Below, piece by piece: positions 46,849 to 56,385 of a stretch of 64,000 bases of DNA. Origin of the DNA: Tenacibaculum sp. 190524A05c (lineage in GTDB: Bacteria > Bacteroidota > Bacteroidia > Flavobacteriales > Flavobacteriaceae); the NCBI RefSeq assembly GCF_964036595.1, contig NZ_OZ038523.1, forward strand, positions 3,912,501-3,976,500. The letters run 5' to 3'. The notes beneath the pieces are model-generated. The model saw nothing but the letters and a program-made list of their open reading frames with translations, made no database searches and was not told the DNA's origin. Both the position numbers and the translations under genes were made by a program. Every line of letters starts with the position of its first letter. Positions within the stretch are counted from its first letter, which is position 1.

Positions 46849-47799
46849 ATGTTTAAAAATTATATAAAAGCGGCCAGGTTGAGAACCTTGCCGCTTTCTG
46901 TTTCAGGAATCATAGTTGGAGCTTATTTAGGTTCATATGATGTGTTTTCAACAATATTAAATCAAAATTTGGAGTCTACAATTGAAGTGATTAGAACGCC
47001 ACTGTATCAATCACCAATCTTTTGGTTGGCTATTCTAACTACTATTGGATTTCAAGTATTGTCGAATTTTGCTAATGACTATGGAGATGGAATAAAAGGA
47101 ACAGATAAAAATAGAGAAGGAGAGGAAAGAATGGTAGCATCAGGAGCTATTACTCCGAAGCAAATGAAAAGAGCTATGATTGTCACTACTATTTTCACTT
47201 TGGTGGTTGCGATAGCATTAATTTATGTTGCTTTCGGAAAAGATAATTTCGGGTTTTCTCTATTGTTTTTCGGTTTAGGAATTGCCTCGATTGTTGCGGC
47301 AATAAAATATACAGTAGGTAATTCTGCTTATGGTTATAGTGGATTTGGTGATTTATTTGTTTTCCTATTTTTTGGTTTACTAGGAGTTGTAGGAACTTAT
47401 TTTTTATACACAAAGCAAGTTAGCTTTACTATTTTCTTACCAGCATTTACTATTGGTGCATTAAGTACAGCGGTTTTAAATCTTAATAATATGCGAGATC
47501 GTGTAAATGATGCGAAAGTTGGGAAAAATACTCTCGTAGTTAAAATAGGAGCTGAATTCGCTAAATACTATCATTATTATTTAATTGCAAGCTCATTTTT
47601 ATTTGCACTTTTATACGTGGTAATTCACTTTAGAAGTCCATTTCAATTTTTATTTCTAATCGCCTATTTGCCATTAATTAAACATTTGATATTTGTTTAC
47701 AATAATAAAGAAGAAGCGCTTTTGGATGGAGAACTAAAGAAAGTTGCTTTAAGTACTTTTTTATTTGCCATACTTTTTGGGCTAGGAAACGTTTTGTAA
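46849..47799 (+). CDS. menA: 1,4-dihydroxy-2-naphthoate polyprenyltransferase
   Basis: Attaches the polyprenyl chain to 1,4-dihydroxy-2-naphthoate in menaquinone synthesis at the inner membrane. The 316-aa protein has about eight to nine membrane helices and both prenyl-diphosphate motifs: FANDYGDGIKGTD (N-D-x-x-D type) and LNNMRDRVNDAKVGK. It lies in one plus-strand run with menC and menE. It should not be confused with the degenerate UbiA-like protein at 21832. Confidence 0.95.
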   Translation: MFKNYIKAARLRTLPLSVSGIIVGAYLGSYDVFSTILNQNLESTIEVIRTPLYQSPIFWLAILTTIGFQVLSNFANDYGDGIKGTDKNREGEERMVASGAITPKQMKRAMIVTTIFTLVVAIALIYVAFGKDNFGFSLLFFGLGIASIVAAIKYTVGNSAYGYSGFGDLFVFLFFGLLGVVGTYFLYTKQVSFTIFLPAFTIGALSTAVLNLNNMRDRVNDAKVGKNTLVVKIGAEFAKYYHYYLIASSFLFALLYVVIHFRSPFQFLFLIAYLPLIKHLIFVYNNKEEALLDGELKKVALSTFLFAILFGLGNVL

Positions 47800-47833
47800 C
47801 TTTACTAATAACATCAAACAACTAAGTTAATTC

Positions 47834-48511
47834 ATGAAAATAACATTTTACGGGCATGCCTGTTTTGGTATCGAAATAGCCAACACGCACATTTTAATAG
47901 ATCCTTTTATTACGGGAAACCCGAAAGCTTCACATATAGATATTAATCAAATTAAAGCTGATTATATATTGGTAACTCATGCACACCAAGATCATATTTT
48001 AGATGTTGAAGCTGTAGCTAAAAATACTGGAGCTGTAATTGTATCTAATTATGAAATTTATATGCACTATACAGCAAAAGATTTCAAAGCACATCCATTG
48101 AATCATGGAGGAACTTTTAGAACAGAATCTTTTTCTGCTAAATATGTAAATGCAATACATACCTCTTCTTTTCCAGATGGAAGCTATGGAGGTCAACCGG
48201 GCGGATTTGTAATTACTGCAGGTGATAAATCATTATACGTTGCAGGTGATACTGCAGTTACTATGGATATGAAGTTAATTCCAATGTCTACTCAATTAAC
48301 AGCATCTATTTTACCAATTGGCGACAATTTTACTATGGGTGTTGAAGATGCAATCATCGCTACGGATTTAGTAGCTTGTGATAAAGTAATTGGTTGTCAT
48401 TTTAATACATTTCCACCAATTGAAATTAATGTAGATGATGCTAAGAAAAAGTTTACCGAAGCAAACAAAGAATTATTAATCCTAGAAATAGGCACATCTG
48501 TAGAAATTTAA
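47834..48511 (+). CDS. MBL-fold metal-dependent hydrolase (UPF0173)
   Basis: A 225-aa metallo-beta-lactamase-fold protein with the metal motif HAHQDH at 49-54, the start FYGHACFGIEI, LIDPFITGNP, an ASHIDI segment and YVAGDTAV. UPF0173 members have no settled substrate. It lies between menA (34-base gap) and the SRPBCC gene (2-base gap), an arrangement that recurs in flavobacteria, but no role in menaquinone synthesis is shown. Confidence 0.93.
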   Translation: MKITFYGHACFGIEIANTHILIDPFITGNPKASHIDINQIKADYILVTHAHQDHILDVEAVAKNTGAVIVSNYEIYMHYTAKDFKAHPLNHGGTFRTESFSAKYVNAIHTSSFPDGSYGGQPGGFVITAGDKSLYVAGDTAVTMDMKLIPMSTQLTASILPIGDNFTMGVEDAIIATDLVACDKVIGCHFNTFPPIEINVDDAKKKFTEANKELLILEIGTSVEI

Positions 48512-48513
48512 GA

Positions 48514-49032
48514 ATGAAGAGAATCAAAATTATATTAGGAATCATAATAGCCTTTGCGGTTATTTTCTTGTCAACGGGATTAATTTTTAAAGAAACAGCT
48601 TACACAACACAGGTTGAAGTTCATAAACCATTAGCTGAAGTGTTTTCAGTTTTTAATGACAGTTCAAAAATCAACAACTGGATTCCAGAGTTAAAATCAA
48701 TTGAACCAATTGATGTAAAACCAGAGAAAACGGGTAGTACGTACAAAATGGTTGTGAGTGATCCAAAGGGACAAGAAATTACATTAAGGGAAAAGATTAT
48801 GGCTTTTGTTCCGAATGAAAAAGTTACCCTGTTTTTTAATACAGATGTAATGTTTAAAAAAGATGATTACACTTTTAATTTTAATAATGGAGTAACTACT
48901 ATTACGAATAATTCTATTTGTAGAGGTAACTCATATTTGTTCAGTTGTGTTCTTCCATATTTTAAATCTAAAATAAAAGAACAAGATCAAGAGCATCTAA
49001 ATAATTTCAAATCATTCATAGAGAAAAATTAA
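48514..49032 (+). CDS. Membrane-anchored SRPBCC (START-like) protein
   Basis: A 172-aa protein with one N-terminal membrane helix (about 5-24) and a polyketide-cyclase/SRPBCC-like domain (about 30-170): EVHKPLAEVFSVFNDSSKINNWIP is a typical start for the fold and ITLREKIMAFVPNEKVTLFF a strand segment. Ligand unknown. It starts 2 bases after the MBL gene and ends 4 bases before menC, so it is translationally tied to them. Confidence 0.78.
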   Translation: MKRIKIILGIIIAFAVIFLSTGLIFKETAYTTQVEVHKPLAEVFSVFNDSSKINNWIPELKSIEPIDVKPEKTGSTYKMVVSDPKGQEITLREKIMAFVPNEKVTLFFNTDVMFKKDDYTFNFNNGVTTITNNSICRGNSYLFSCVLPYFKSKIKEQDQEHLNNFKSFIEKN

Positions 49033-49036
49033 AAGA

Positions 49037-50077
49037 TTGATAAAGGCAAAATTCTACAAGTACGTTTTAAATTTTAAACAACCTAGCGGAACTTCAAGAG
49101 GAGTTTTAAGAACTAAAGAAACTTACTTTTTAGTATTAAGTAAGGACGGAAACGAAGGTGTTGGAGAATGTGGATTGTTTAGAGGTTTGAGTATTGATGA
49201 TACACCAGATTATGAAGAGAAGTTGAACTGGGTATGTGAAAACATTAACTTAGATTTAAAGGAGTTACTTCAGGAAACTATTGAGTATCCTTCAATTCAG
49301 TTTGGTTTAGAACAAGCATTTTTATCATTAAAGAGTTCGAATAAATTCGAATTATATCCTTCTGATTTTACGAAAAATCAAAATCCAATTTCAATAAATG
49401 GATTGATCTGGATGGGAGATAAGCAATTCATGAAAACCCAAATTCAGGATAAAATTGAACAAGGATTTTCATGTATAAAAATGAAAATCGGAGCTATTGA
49501 CTTTGAGGAGGAATTGCGATTATTAGAATTTATCAGATCACAATTTTCTGAGAAAGATATAGAATTAAGAGTTGATGCTAATGGCGCTTTTTCTCCGGAT
49601 ACTGCACTGGAAAAGTTAGAAAAATTGTCTAAGTATAAATTACATTCTATAGAACAACCAATTAAACAAGGTCAATGGAATGAAATGGCTAAACTCTGCG
49701 AAACTACACCGCTTCCCATTGCTTTAGATGAGGAATTAATTGGTGTTTTTCATAAGACTAAAAAAGAAGAGTTAATAGAAGCAATACAACCACAATATAT
49801 TATTTTAAAACCAAGCCTAGTTGGAGGAATTGGTGGAAGTAATGAATGGATAGAGATTTCTGAAAATAATAATATTGGTTGGTGGATTACATCTGCTCTT
49901 GAGAGTAATATTGGTTTAAATGCCATTGCACAGTGGACTTATACGTTAAAAAGTAACATGCCACAAGGTTTGGGAACTGGAGGATTATTTACAAATAATT
50001 TTGATAGCCCTCTTTATGTGGAACGAGGAAGTTTGGTGTATGATCCAAAACTCAATTGGGAATTTAATTTAAGTTAA
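49037..50077 (+). CDS. menC: o-Succinylbenzoate synthase
   Basis: Dehydrates SHCHC to o-succinylbenzoate in menaquinone synthesis; an enolase-superfamily enzyme. In the 346-aa protein the catalytic lysines are K148 and K150 (KMK), metal ligands D180 (RVDANG), E206 (EQPI) and D231 (ALDEE), and the second acid/base lysine is K258 (LKPSLVGG). The start is TTG at 49037, since the first in-frame ATG is far inside the domain. It starts 4 bases after the SRPBCC gene. Confidence 0.94.
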   Translation: MIKAKFYKYVLNFKQPSGTSRGVLRTKETYFLVLSKDGNEGVGECGLFRGLSIDDTPDYEEKLNWVCENINLDLKELLQETIEYPSIQFGLEQAFLSLKSSNKFELYPSDFTKNQNPISINGLIWMGDKQFMKTQIQDKIEQGFSCIKMKIGAIDFEEELRLLEFIRSQFSEKDIELRVDANGAFSPDTALEKLEKLSKYKLHSIEQPIKQGQWNEMAKLCETTPLPIALDEELIGVFHKTKKEELIEAIQPQYIILKPSLVGGIGGSNEWIEISENNNIGWWITSALESNIGLNAIAQWTYTLKSNMPQGLGTGGLFTNNFDSPLYVERGSLVYDPKLNWEFNLS

Positions 50078-50079
50078 AA

Positions 50080-51018
50080 ATGAACTACATACAACAAGCA
50101 TATAAAGGCGATTTAGGATTTTGGAAGTATACCGTTATTCCAGTTTTATTTATTGGAATGGTTGTGCTCAATATGATTGCTATTGAAATGTTTGATATCG
50201 ATCAAGGTCAAGTAATCAGAGATGAAATAGCAAAAAAAGGAGAAAATTTAATGCTGATTGAATCGTTAGCAACCTTTGTCGTTTTTCTTGCTGTGTTATT
50301 ATTGTGGGTTAAATTTATTCATAGACAATCCTTAACATCACTAACAACTTCAAGGAGTAAGATAGATTGGAAACGTATTTGGTTCGCTTTTTTTGTCTGG
50401 GGTGGAATTACAGCCGCTTATGTTTTTGTAGGCTATTTAATTGATCCAGATGCGCTTCAATGGAATTTTAAACCGAATAAGTTTTTAGGTTTATTAGTAA
50501 TTGGTGTTTTAATGATTCCGTTACAAACAAGTTTTGAGGAATATTTATTCAGAGGATATCTATTACAAGGAATGGGAGCAAAGCTTAAAAATAGAATGAT
50601 TCCATTGATTGTTACTTCGGTAATTTTCGGACTTTTACATTTTGCAAATCCAGAAGTTGGTAAATTTGGAAATGTTGTAATGCTTTATTACATAGGGACT
50701 GGATTGTTTTTAGGTATTATTACGCTATTAGATGAAGGATTGGAATTGGCTTTAGGATTTCATGCTGCTAATAATTTGATAGGTGCTTTATTGGTAACAG
50801 CAGATTGGACAGCCTTCCAAACGAATTCAATATTTAAAGATCTTTCTGAACCAAATGTGTATATAAATATTTTAATTCCAGTATTCATATTCTATCCTTT
50901 GTTATTGTTGCTTTTTGCTAAAAAGTATTCTTGGAATAATTGGAAAGAGAAGATAATGGGTAAAGTAGAAAGACCAACTGATATAGATCCAATTAATGAA
51001 ATAGAAGGTATCGTTTAA
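50080..51018 (+). CDS. CPBP-family intramembrane metalloprotease
   Basis: A 312-aa protein with about seven membrane helices and the three CPBP (Abi/CAAX-like) motifs: EEYLFRG at 153-159, an FGLLHF histidine (H187) and HAANN with H228, which together form the intramembrane glutamic-protease site. Substrate unknown. It lies 2 bases after menC and 9 before menE; the close packing suggests it may act on the same membrane system, but that is only a guess. Confidence 0.88.
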   Translation: MNYIQQAYKGDLGFWKYTVIPVLFIGMVVLNMIAIEMFDIDQGQVIRDEIAKKGENLMLIESLATFVVFLAVLLLWVKFIHRQSLTSLTTSRSKIDWKRIWFAFFVWGGITAAYVFVGYLIDPDALQWNFKPNKFLGLLVIGVLMIPLQTSFEEYLFRGYLLQGMGAKLKNRMIPLIVTSVIFGLLHFANPEVGKFGNVVMLYYIGTGLFLGIITLLDEGLELALGFHAANNLIGALLVTADWTAFQTNSIFKDLSEPNVYINILIPVFIFYPLLLLLFAKKYSWNNWKEKIMGKVERPTDIDPINEIEGIV

Positions 51019-51027
51019 AATCTATAA

Positions 51028-52089
51028 ATGGATTTCATAAAAACACATCCTCGTTTTAAATTAAACGGAAATAATTTCCAAACGAAGCATGAGCTTTTAG
51101 AATATGCGGATCAATTTTCGTCTTCTGTAAAAGCTTTTTTAGAAGATTGGTTTAATGATGATGCTTTTGTAATAGTTCAAACTTCCGGATCAACGGGAAA
51201 GCCGAAACCAATCAAACTACAAAAAGATCATATGATAAACTCTGCTAAAGCAACGGGAGAGTTTTTTAGTTTAAAAGAAAATACCACAGCGTTACTCTGT
51301 ATGTCTTCGGAGTACATCGCAGGAAAAATGATGTTGGTTAGAGCAATGGTTTTAGGTTGGAATATTGATGTTGTAGAGCCTGTATCTAATCCTTTGAAAG
51401 GAGTTGATAAAAATTACGATTTCTCGGCAATGGTTCCAATGCAGCTTCAAAATTCGTTGAAAGAACTGCATAAAGTAAAAAGTTTAATTGTTGGTGGAGG
51501 TGTAGTTTCAGAAACATTAAAACAACAAATTTCAGACGTTCAGACTAAAGTGTATGCCACATATGGAATGACGGAAACTATTACTCATATAGCAGTTAAA
51601 AAATTAAATCACTTTAATACAGTTCCTGCTTTTTATAAGATTTTACCAAATGTAGATATCAGTGTAGATTCTAGAGGATGCTTAATTATAAACGCTTCGA
51701 AAGTTGCTAAGGACCTTGTGGTAACTAATGATGTGGTACAATTAGTTTCTGAAAATGAGTTTGAATGGTTGGGTAGATACGATAACGTGATTAATTCTGG
51801 AGGAATTAAATTACATCCTGAGAAAATTGAACATAAACTATCAAAGGTAATTCAGAATCGATTTTTTGTAGCAGGAATTACTGATGAATTGTTAGGAGAG
51901 AAGTTAGTCTTAATCATTGAGGATAAAGAAGGTGAAATTAACGTTGAGAAGTTGTTAAATGTTATTTCTAAAAATAAGGATGTAACTAAGTATGAAATTC
52001 CTAAAGAAGTTTTTTTTGTTGAGGAATTTATAGAAACGGAAACAAAAAAAATCCAACGTTCGAAAACATTGGATTTAATTATTAAATAA
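51028..52089 (+). CDS. menE: o-Succinylbenzoate-CoA ligase
   Basis: Activates o-succinylbenzoate as its CoA thioester for menaquinone synthesis; an AMP-binding (ANL) enzyme. The 353-aa protein is short for the superfamily, as in Bacteroidota MenE. The P-loop TSGSTGKPKP is at 52-61, the A5-type motif YGMTET and the A7/A8 motif WLGRYDNVINSGG follow, and the C-terminal catalytic lysine is in the TKKIQRSK segment. It ends the plus-strand run and is convergent with the next gene (10 bases between). Confidence 0.94.
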   Translation: MDFIKTHPRFKLNGNNFQTKHELLEYADQFSSSVKAFLEDWFNDDAFVIVQTSGSTGKPKPIKLQKDHMINSAKATGEFFSLKENTTALLCMSSEYIAGKMMLVRAMVLGWNIDVVEPVSNPLKGVDKNYDFSAMVPMQLQNSLKELHKVKSLIVGGGVVSETLKQQISDVQTKVYATYGMTETITHIAVKKLNHFNTVPAFYKILPNVDISVDSRGCLIINASKVAKDLVVTNDVVQLVSENEFEWLGRYDNVINSGGIKLHPEKIEHKLSKVIQNRFFVAGITDELLGEKLVLIIEDKEGEINVEKLLNVISKNKDVTKYEIPKEVFFVEEFIETETKKIQRSKTLDLIIK

Positions 52090-52099
52090 TCTTTAACGA

Positions 52100-52699
52100 T
52101 TACCTGTCTACATCTAAAAACTCTTTAGTGTCAAACATTTTCTGGTAATCACTCAAAGAAATTCCGTACACTTCTTCAGTGTAATTAGAAGCTTTATCAA
52201 TTTTATATAACTTGCTCTGTCTTTCTATTTCATAAGTGTTTTGAGCAAAATAAACTGAGTCATTTTCTACACGAGTTATTTTTAAAGTAGAATAAAAGTC
52301 TGATGGTTTATATTCAACTATATCTCCAGCTTGTGGCGCTTTAATATATTCTATAACATCTTTTTCGTGCTGGTTCACCGAGTAAATTCCAAAAGCAATT
52401 ACGGCTAATAAAATTAAAGAACCAATCCAATAGGTGATTGGTGTTTTTGTATCTCTATGAACGTTATCATACTTTAATCGTAAATGATCATCCATTTGTT
52501 TAGGCTCTAAAGTAACTTTACAGTTATCGCATTCGGCAACACCTTTTTTGGGTAGTGGGAAAACAGGTATCCAATACAAATAGGCATATCTTCCGAAAAT
52601 ACTTACTGTGTAAGTTGTTTGTTGTTCGCAGTGAGCACACTTTGTCACGCTAACTTTTTCGCTCTTTAAATGAGCGCCTTTAGTTCCATAAAAAATCAT
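52100..52699 (-). CDS. Zinc-ribbon membrane protein, unknown function
   Basis: A 199-aa protein with an N-terminal zinc ribbon (CAHC at about 21-24 and CDNC at about 57-60), one membrane helix (about 90-110) and a C-terminal domain rich in beta strands (about 120-199: IVEYKPSDFYSTLKITRVENDSVYF). The layout is that of a membrane-tethered sensor or adaptor; no partner is evident. It is convergent with menE and has no recognisable promoter. Confidence 0.72.
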   Translation of the reverse strand: MIFYGTKGAHLKSEKVSVTKCAHCEQQTTYTVSIFGRYAYLYWIPVFPLPKKGVAECDNCKVTLEPKQMDDHLRLKYDNVHRDTKTPITYWIGSLILLAVIAFGIYSVNQHEKDVIEYIKAPQAGDIVEYKPSDFYSTLKITRVENDSVYFAQNTYEIERQSKLYKIDKASNYTEEVYGISLSDYQKMFDTKEFLDVDR

Positions 52700-52831
52700 G
52701 ATTATCTTTTTTGTTAGTTTTTCTTTCTCGTAAATCTAAAAAAAAAATGTCACTTATTCTTTTTGGGGTTAAGTATAACTAAAACAAGATGTTATTAGTA
52801 GTAAAAATAACTACGTAATGTTAATACATAT

Positions 52832-54052
52832 CTAGTTTTGATATGCTAAAAGAGGTTGAGTCACATGTTGATTTTTATTATTCCATTCTTCTTTTATAAT
52901 GTTTTTAAATACTAAATAATCAGCATCACTATTCGGGGTGAACTGTTCAATATTTGTGTTTTCTAAATAATCAAAATACTCGTAATGTTTTGTGTTTGCT
53001 TCTCCATACATATAACATTGAATGGTAATACAAGATGGTCCGCCTATATTTTTATTATGTAACTGATGAATTTGGTTATATCTAGGACTAATCCATGTGA
53101 TCTCATCTTTTCTAAATGTTGCAGATTTAAAAGGTGTTTTATGATATTCTGATAACATAGGGAATAAAGAAACGTTTATTTCTCCGTGTAGAACTCTAAT
53201 TACGGCATTGGCATCACCATGATTGTGAATTGGAGAATAATGATTTGGCGGCCATATTTCAATAACATACGGTATTCCAGGAGAATCACCTTGATTCGCT
53301 CCTAAAGTAATTCTTAAGTAGGTTTCATCAGGATTTTCCTCTCCGAATTCATCAGCTTTTTCCTTTAATGTTTCATAACACCAGCATCCAGGAGTTTTAA
53401 TACTATATTCAATGGCATCAGTAAAATCAGGAAAGTCTGAAGTATTTAACTTAAAGTTTTTACCTGAGATGTTATTATATAATTTTTGACAGCTTTCGGT
53501 TAAATCTGTAGGAACAACATAATTATTTAAAGCAATGTCTTCAATAGTTATTTCATCCGTTGAAATAATTTTTAAAGAAGGATCATATACTATCGGATCT
53601 CTATATAGTGTCACAGGTTCCGTATTGTCAGATGGTTCAATAGTATCAATATTATGAACCCATTTTAAGTTGGTTTCAAATTCAAATTGAGTTAAATCAT
53701 TTCTAACTTCTCCAATTCCGAATTTAAAAACTCCATTTAGTCCATTTAAACTTACCCAGTATGTAGCGTCTATATCTTGATCAAGAATAACCTGATTAGA
53801 TTCAGTCAGTAATTCTTTTTTACCATCAATTACACTAAATAATTGAGAGTTGTGCTTGTTAATTGAGAACAATAAAGCGTTTTCCTTTGCAACGAGTTTA
53901 ATTTCGAATCCGTCGGAATTAGTTGTTTTTAAGGCAAAAGTTCCTTGGCCAATAACAATTAACTTGATGTTGTTTGAATTGGAACGATCCTGACTTTTAT
54001 TAAATGTTAATAGTTGTGGCGATCTTAAAAAAGATTCATTTGCATGTGACAT
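52832..54052 (-). CDS. Two-domain protein with a C-terminal cysteine-dioxygenase-like cupin
   Basis: A 406-aa cytoplasmic protein. Residues about 30-120 resemble the FAMeT/Methyltransf_FA fold (WVSLNGLNGVFKFGIGEV). Residues about 190-380 read as a cysteine dioxygenase: metal ligands H276 and H278 (HNHGDA) and H329 (QIHQL). The position that carries the cross-linking cysteine in mammalian enzymes is glycine (G290), as in bacterial forms, and Y348 is kept. Typical CDOs are about 200 aa without the first domain. The substrate (cysteine or another thiol) is not certain. Confidence 0.75.
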   Translation of the reverse strand: MSHANESFLRSPQLLTFNKSQDRSNSNNIKLIVIGQGTFALKTTNSDGFEIKLVAKENALLFSINKHNSQLFSVIDGKKELLTESNQVILDQDIDATYWVSLNGLNGVFKFGIGEVRNDLTQFEFETNLKWVHNIDTIEPSDNTEPVTLYRDPIVYDPSLKIISTDEITIEDIALNNYVVPTDLTESCQKLYNNISGKNFKLNTSDFPDFTDAIEYSIKTPGCWCYETLKEKADEFGEENPDETYLRITLGANQGDSPGIPYVIEIWPPNHYSPIHNHGDANAVIRVLHGEINVSLFPMLSEYHKTPFKSATFRKDEITWISPRYNQIHQLHNKNIGGPSCITIQCYMYGEANTKHYEYFDYLENTNIEQFTPNSDADYLVFKNIIKEEWNNKNQHVTQPLLAYQN

Positions 54053-54318
54053 GGGATGTTATTTTAGTTAGTAAATTTTCTAATAAATTTAAAAGACTAT
54101 ATAAAGAGAATAAGAACAATAACCTTAAGCGTAACAAATTTGAGTATAGGTGATTTAGGTTATGAGATGTTTAAATAGAATTGTAAGATTTGAATATTTC
54201 AGTTTCACTTTAACTCATTCTACAATAGAGTTTACTGAAAGAATAATTCCGTTAACTAATTCCCGATTTCCTAAAAACATATATATCAATAGTTTTATCA
54301 TCAATAAACTAATAGACT

Positions 54319-56382
54319 ATGATAAAAAAAATGGTATTCGTATTACTGATAAGTAGCTTATCGTTAATACAAGCGCAACAAAAAACAATTACGGGAATAG
54401 TTTCAGATGAAAGTGGTCCGTTACCAGGAGTACAAGTTTTAGTAAAAGGAACTACTAACGGAGCAGAAACCGATTTTGATGGTAAATATGTTATAAAGGC
54501 TTCTAACACAGATATTTTGGTGTTTTTCTTTGTAGGGATGAAAACCGAAGAACGAAAAGTTGGAAGTAAAAAAACAATTGATGTCTTATTAAAACCTGAT
54601 GATAATGTTTTGGATGAAGTTGTAGTTACGGCATATGGATCAACTAAAAAATCAGCGTATACTACATCCAGTAGTTTTGTTTCTCGACCTAGGAAAGTGA
54701 ATAAACTTCATCAGAAAATAGCAAGTCAACTGCAAAGTGTAAAAGGAGTTGGAACAGGAAAGCCTAATACAAAAGTTAATATGTACAATGCAAAAGATCC
54801 GTTGTATATCGTAGATGGAAAACCTGTTAATCCACAATACAACTTTGTGGTTAAAGATTTAGACAAAAAAGAAATTGAAAGTGTAAATGTGTACAAGCCA
54901 TATAAGGCAAAACAATTGTTTGGAAAATCAGCGAAGAATGGATGTATTGTTATTACAACTAAAAGAGGAAGCTATCAAGTAGAAAATCAAGATGCGTATG
55001 CTGCAATTCAAGAAAATCAATTTGAACATGTGTCTGCTTCTCCATTATCTACCTTTTCTATTGATGTTGATAAAGCATCGTATAGTAATATCAGAAGAAT
55101 GATTAATAATGGTCAAGAAATAGCTGCTGATGCTGTTAAGATTGAAGAAATGATTAATTATTTTGATTATGATTATCCTCAACCTCAAGGAAAAGATCCT
55201 TTTTCTATCAATACAGAAGTAGTAAAAACACCATGGAATTCAGATACAAAATTGGTAAAGATTGGGTTACAAGGGAAAACCTACGAAAATGAAGATTTAC
55301 CGCCTTCAAATCTGACCTTTTTAATTGATGTTTCTGGATCAATGAGTTCAAGTAACAAATTACCACTATTAAAAAAGGCATTTAAGTTACTAGTAAATCA
55401 ATTAAGACAAGAAGATCGAGTTTCAATTGTAGTTTATGCTGGAGCGGCTGGAGTTGTATTAAAGCCAACTTCGGGAAGCAATAAAGAAAAGATTTTAGCA
55501 GCTTTAGATAATTTGGAAGCTGGTGGTTCTACGGCAGGAGGAGAAGGAATTGAATTGGCTTATAAATTGGCTCAAAAGAATTTTAGAAAAAGAGGAAATA
55601 ATAGAGTGATTTTAGCAACTGATGGAGATTTTAATGTTGGAAGAACTTCAAATAAAGCTATGGAAGAGTTAATTGAAGAAAAACGAAAATCAGGAGTGTT
55701 TTTATCGGTTTTAGGATTTGGATACGGAAACTATAAAGATGATAAATTAGAAATTTTAGCAGATAAAGGAAATGGAAATCATGCTTATATTGATACTATG
55801 CAAGAAGCTCAAAAAGTATTCGTAAAAGAGTTTGGAGGAACATTACATACTATTGCTAAAGATGTGAAAATTCAAGTAGAATTTAATCCTGAAAAAGTAC
55901 AAGCATATCGTTTAATTGGATATGAAAATAGAATGTTAAATGCCGAAGATTTTATTGATGATACAAAAGATGCGGGAGAGTTAGGAAGTGGACATACGGT
56001 AACTGCTTTGTATGAAGTAATTCCAGTAGGAGTTAAGAGTGAGTTTTTAAGTGAAGTGTACGATTTGAAGTATACGAAAAAGACAAAGTCGAGTTATGAT
56101 GATGAATTACTAACAGTAAAATTCAGATATAAAAAGCCGGATGGTAAAAAGAGTATAGAAATGGTAAGCGTTGTTAAAGATCAGATTACTATTCCAAGTA
56201 CAGATATGAATTTTGCATCGTCGGTTGCTTTGTTTGGAATGCAATTAAGAAATTCAAAATTTAAAAATACAGGAACTTTAGAAGATGTAGTTGAATTAGC
56301 TTTAAAAGGAAAGGGAATTGATAAAGATGGATATCGAAGTGAGTTTGTTCGGTTAGTTAGGGCTTACAATGATGTCAATTAA
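54319..56382 (+). CDS. Secreted von Willebrand A protein with SusC-like N-terminus (YfbK-like)
   Basis: A 687-aa exported protein. Signal 1-20 (ending AQ); CarboxypepD_reg-like domain (about 22-93); a TonB-plug-like segment (about 95-216: LDEVVVTAYGS, DPLYIVDGKPV, KNGCIVITTKRG); then the vWA domain with the metal site DVSGSMS at 337-343; and a C-terminal DUF3520-type domain (about 530-687). The first 200 residues thus copy the start of a SusC receptor but have no barrel. vWA/DUF3520 proteins are widespread in Bacteroidota with unknown role. A terminator follows. Confidence 0.9.
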   Translation: MIKKMVFVLLISSLSLIQAQQKTITGIVSDESGPLPGVQVLVKGTTNGAETDFDGKYVIKASNTDILVFFFVGMKTEERKVGSKKTIDVLLKPDDNVLDEVVVTAYGSTKKSAYTTSSSFVSRPRKVNKLHQKIASQLQSVKGVGTGKPNTKVNMYNAKDPLYIVDGKPVNPQYNFVVKDLDKKEIESVNVYKPYKAKQLFGKSAKNGCIVITTKRGSYQVENQDAYAAIQENQFEHVSASPLSTFSIDVDKASYSNIRRMINNGQEIAADAVKIEEMINYFDYDYPQPQGKDPFSINTEVVKTPWNSDTKLVKIGLQGKTYENEDLPPSNLTFLIDVSGSMSSSNKLPLLKKAFKLLVNQLRQEDRVSIVVYAGAAGVVLKPTSGSNKEKILAALDNLEAGGSTAGGEGIELAYKLAQKNFRKRGNNRVILATDGDFNVGRTSNKAMEELIEEKRKSGVFLSVLGFGYGNYKDDKLEILADKGNGNHAYIDTMQEAQKVFVKEFGGTLHTIAKDVKIQVEFNPEKVQAYRLIGYENRMLNAEDFIDDTKDAGELGSGHTVTALYEVIPVGVKSEFLSEVYDLKYTKKTKSSYDDELLTVKFRYKKPDGKKSIEMVSVVKDQITIPSTDMNFASSVALFGMQLRNSKFKNTGTLEDVVELALKGKGIDKDGYRSEFVRLVRAYNDVN

Positions 56383-56385
56383 ATG

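Noticed and set aside
54162-54356. 64-aa plus-strand open frame before the vWA gene
   Set aside because: No family likeness and overlaps the vWA start; the intergenic stretch looks non-coding.
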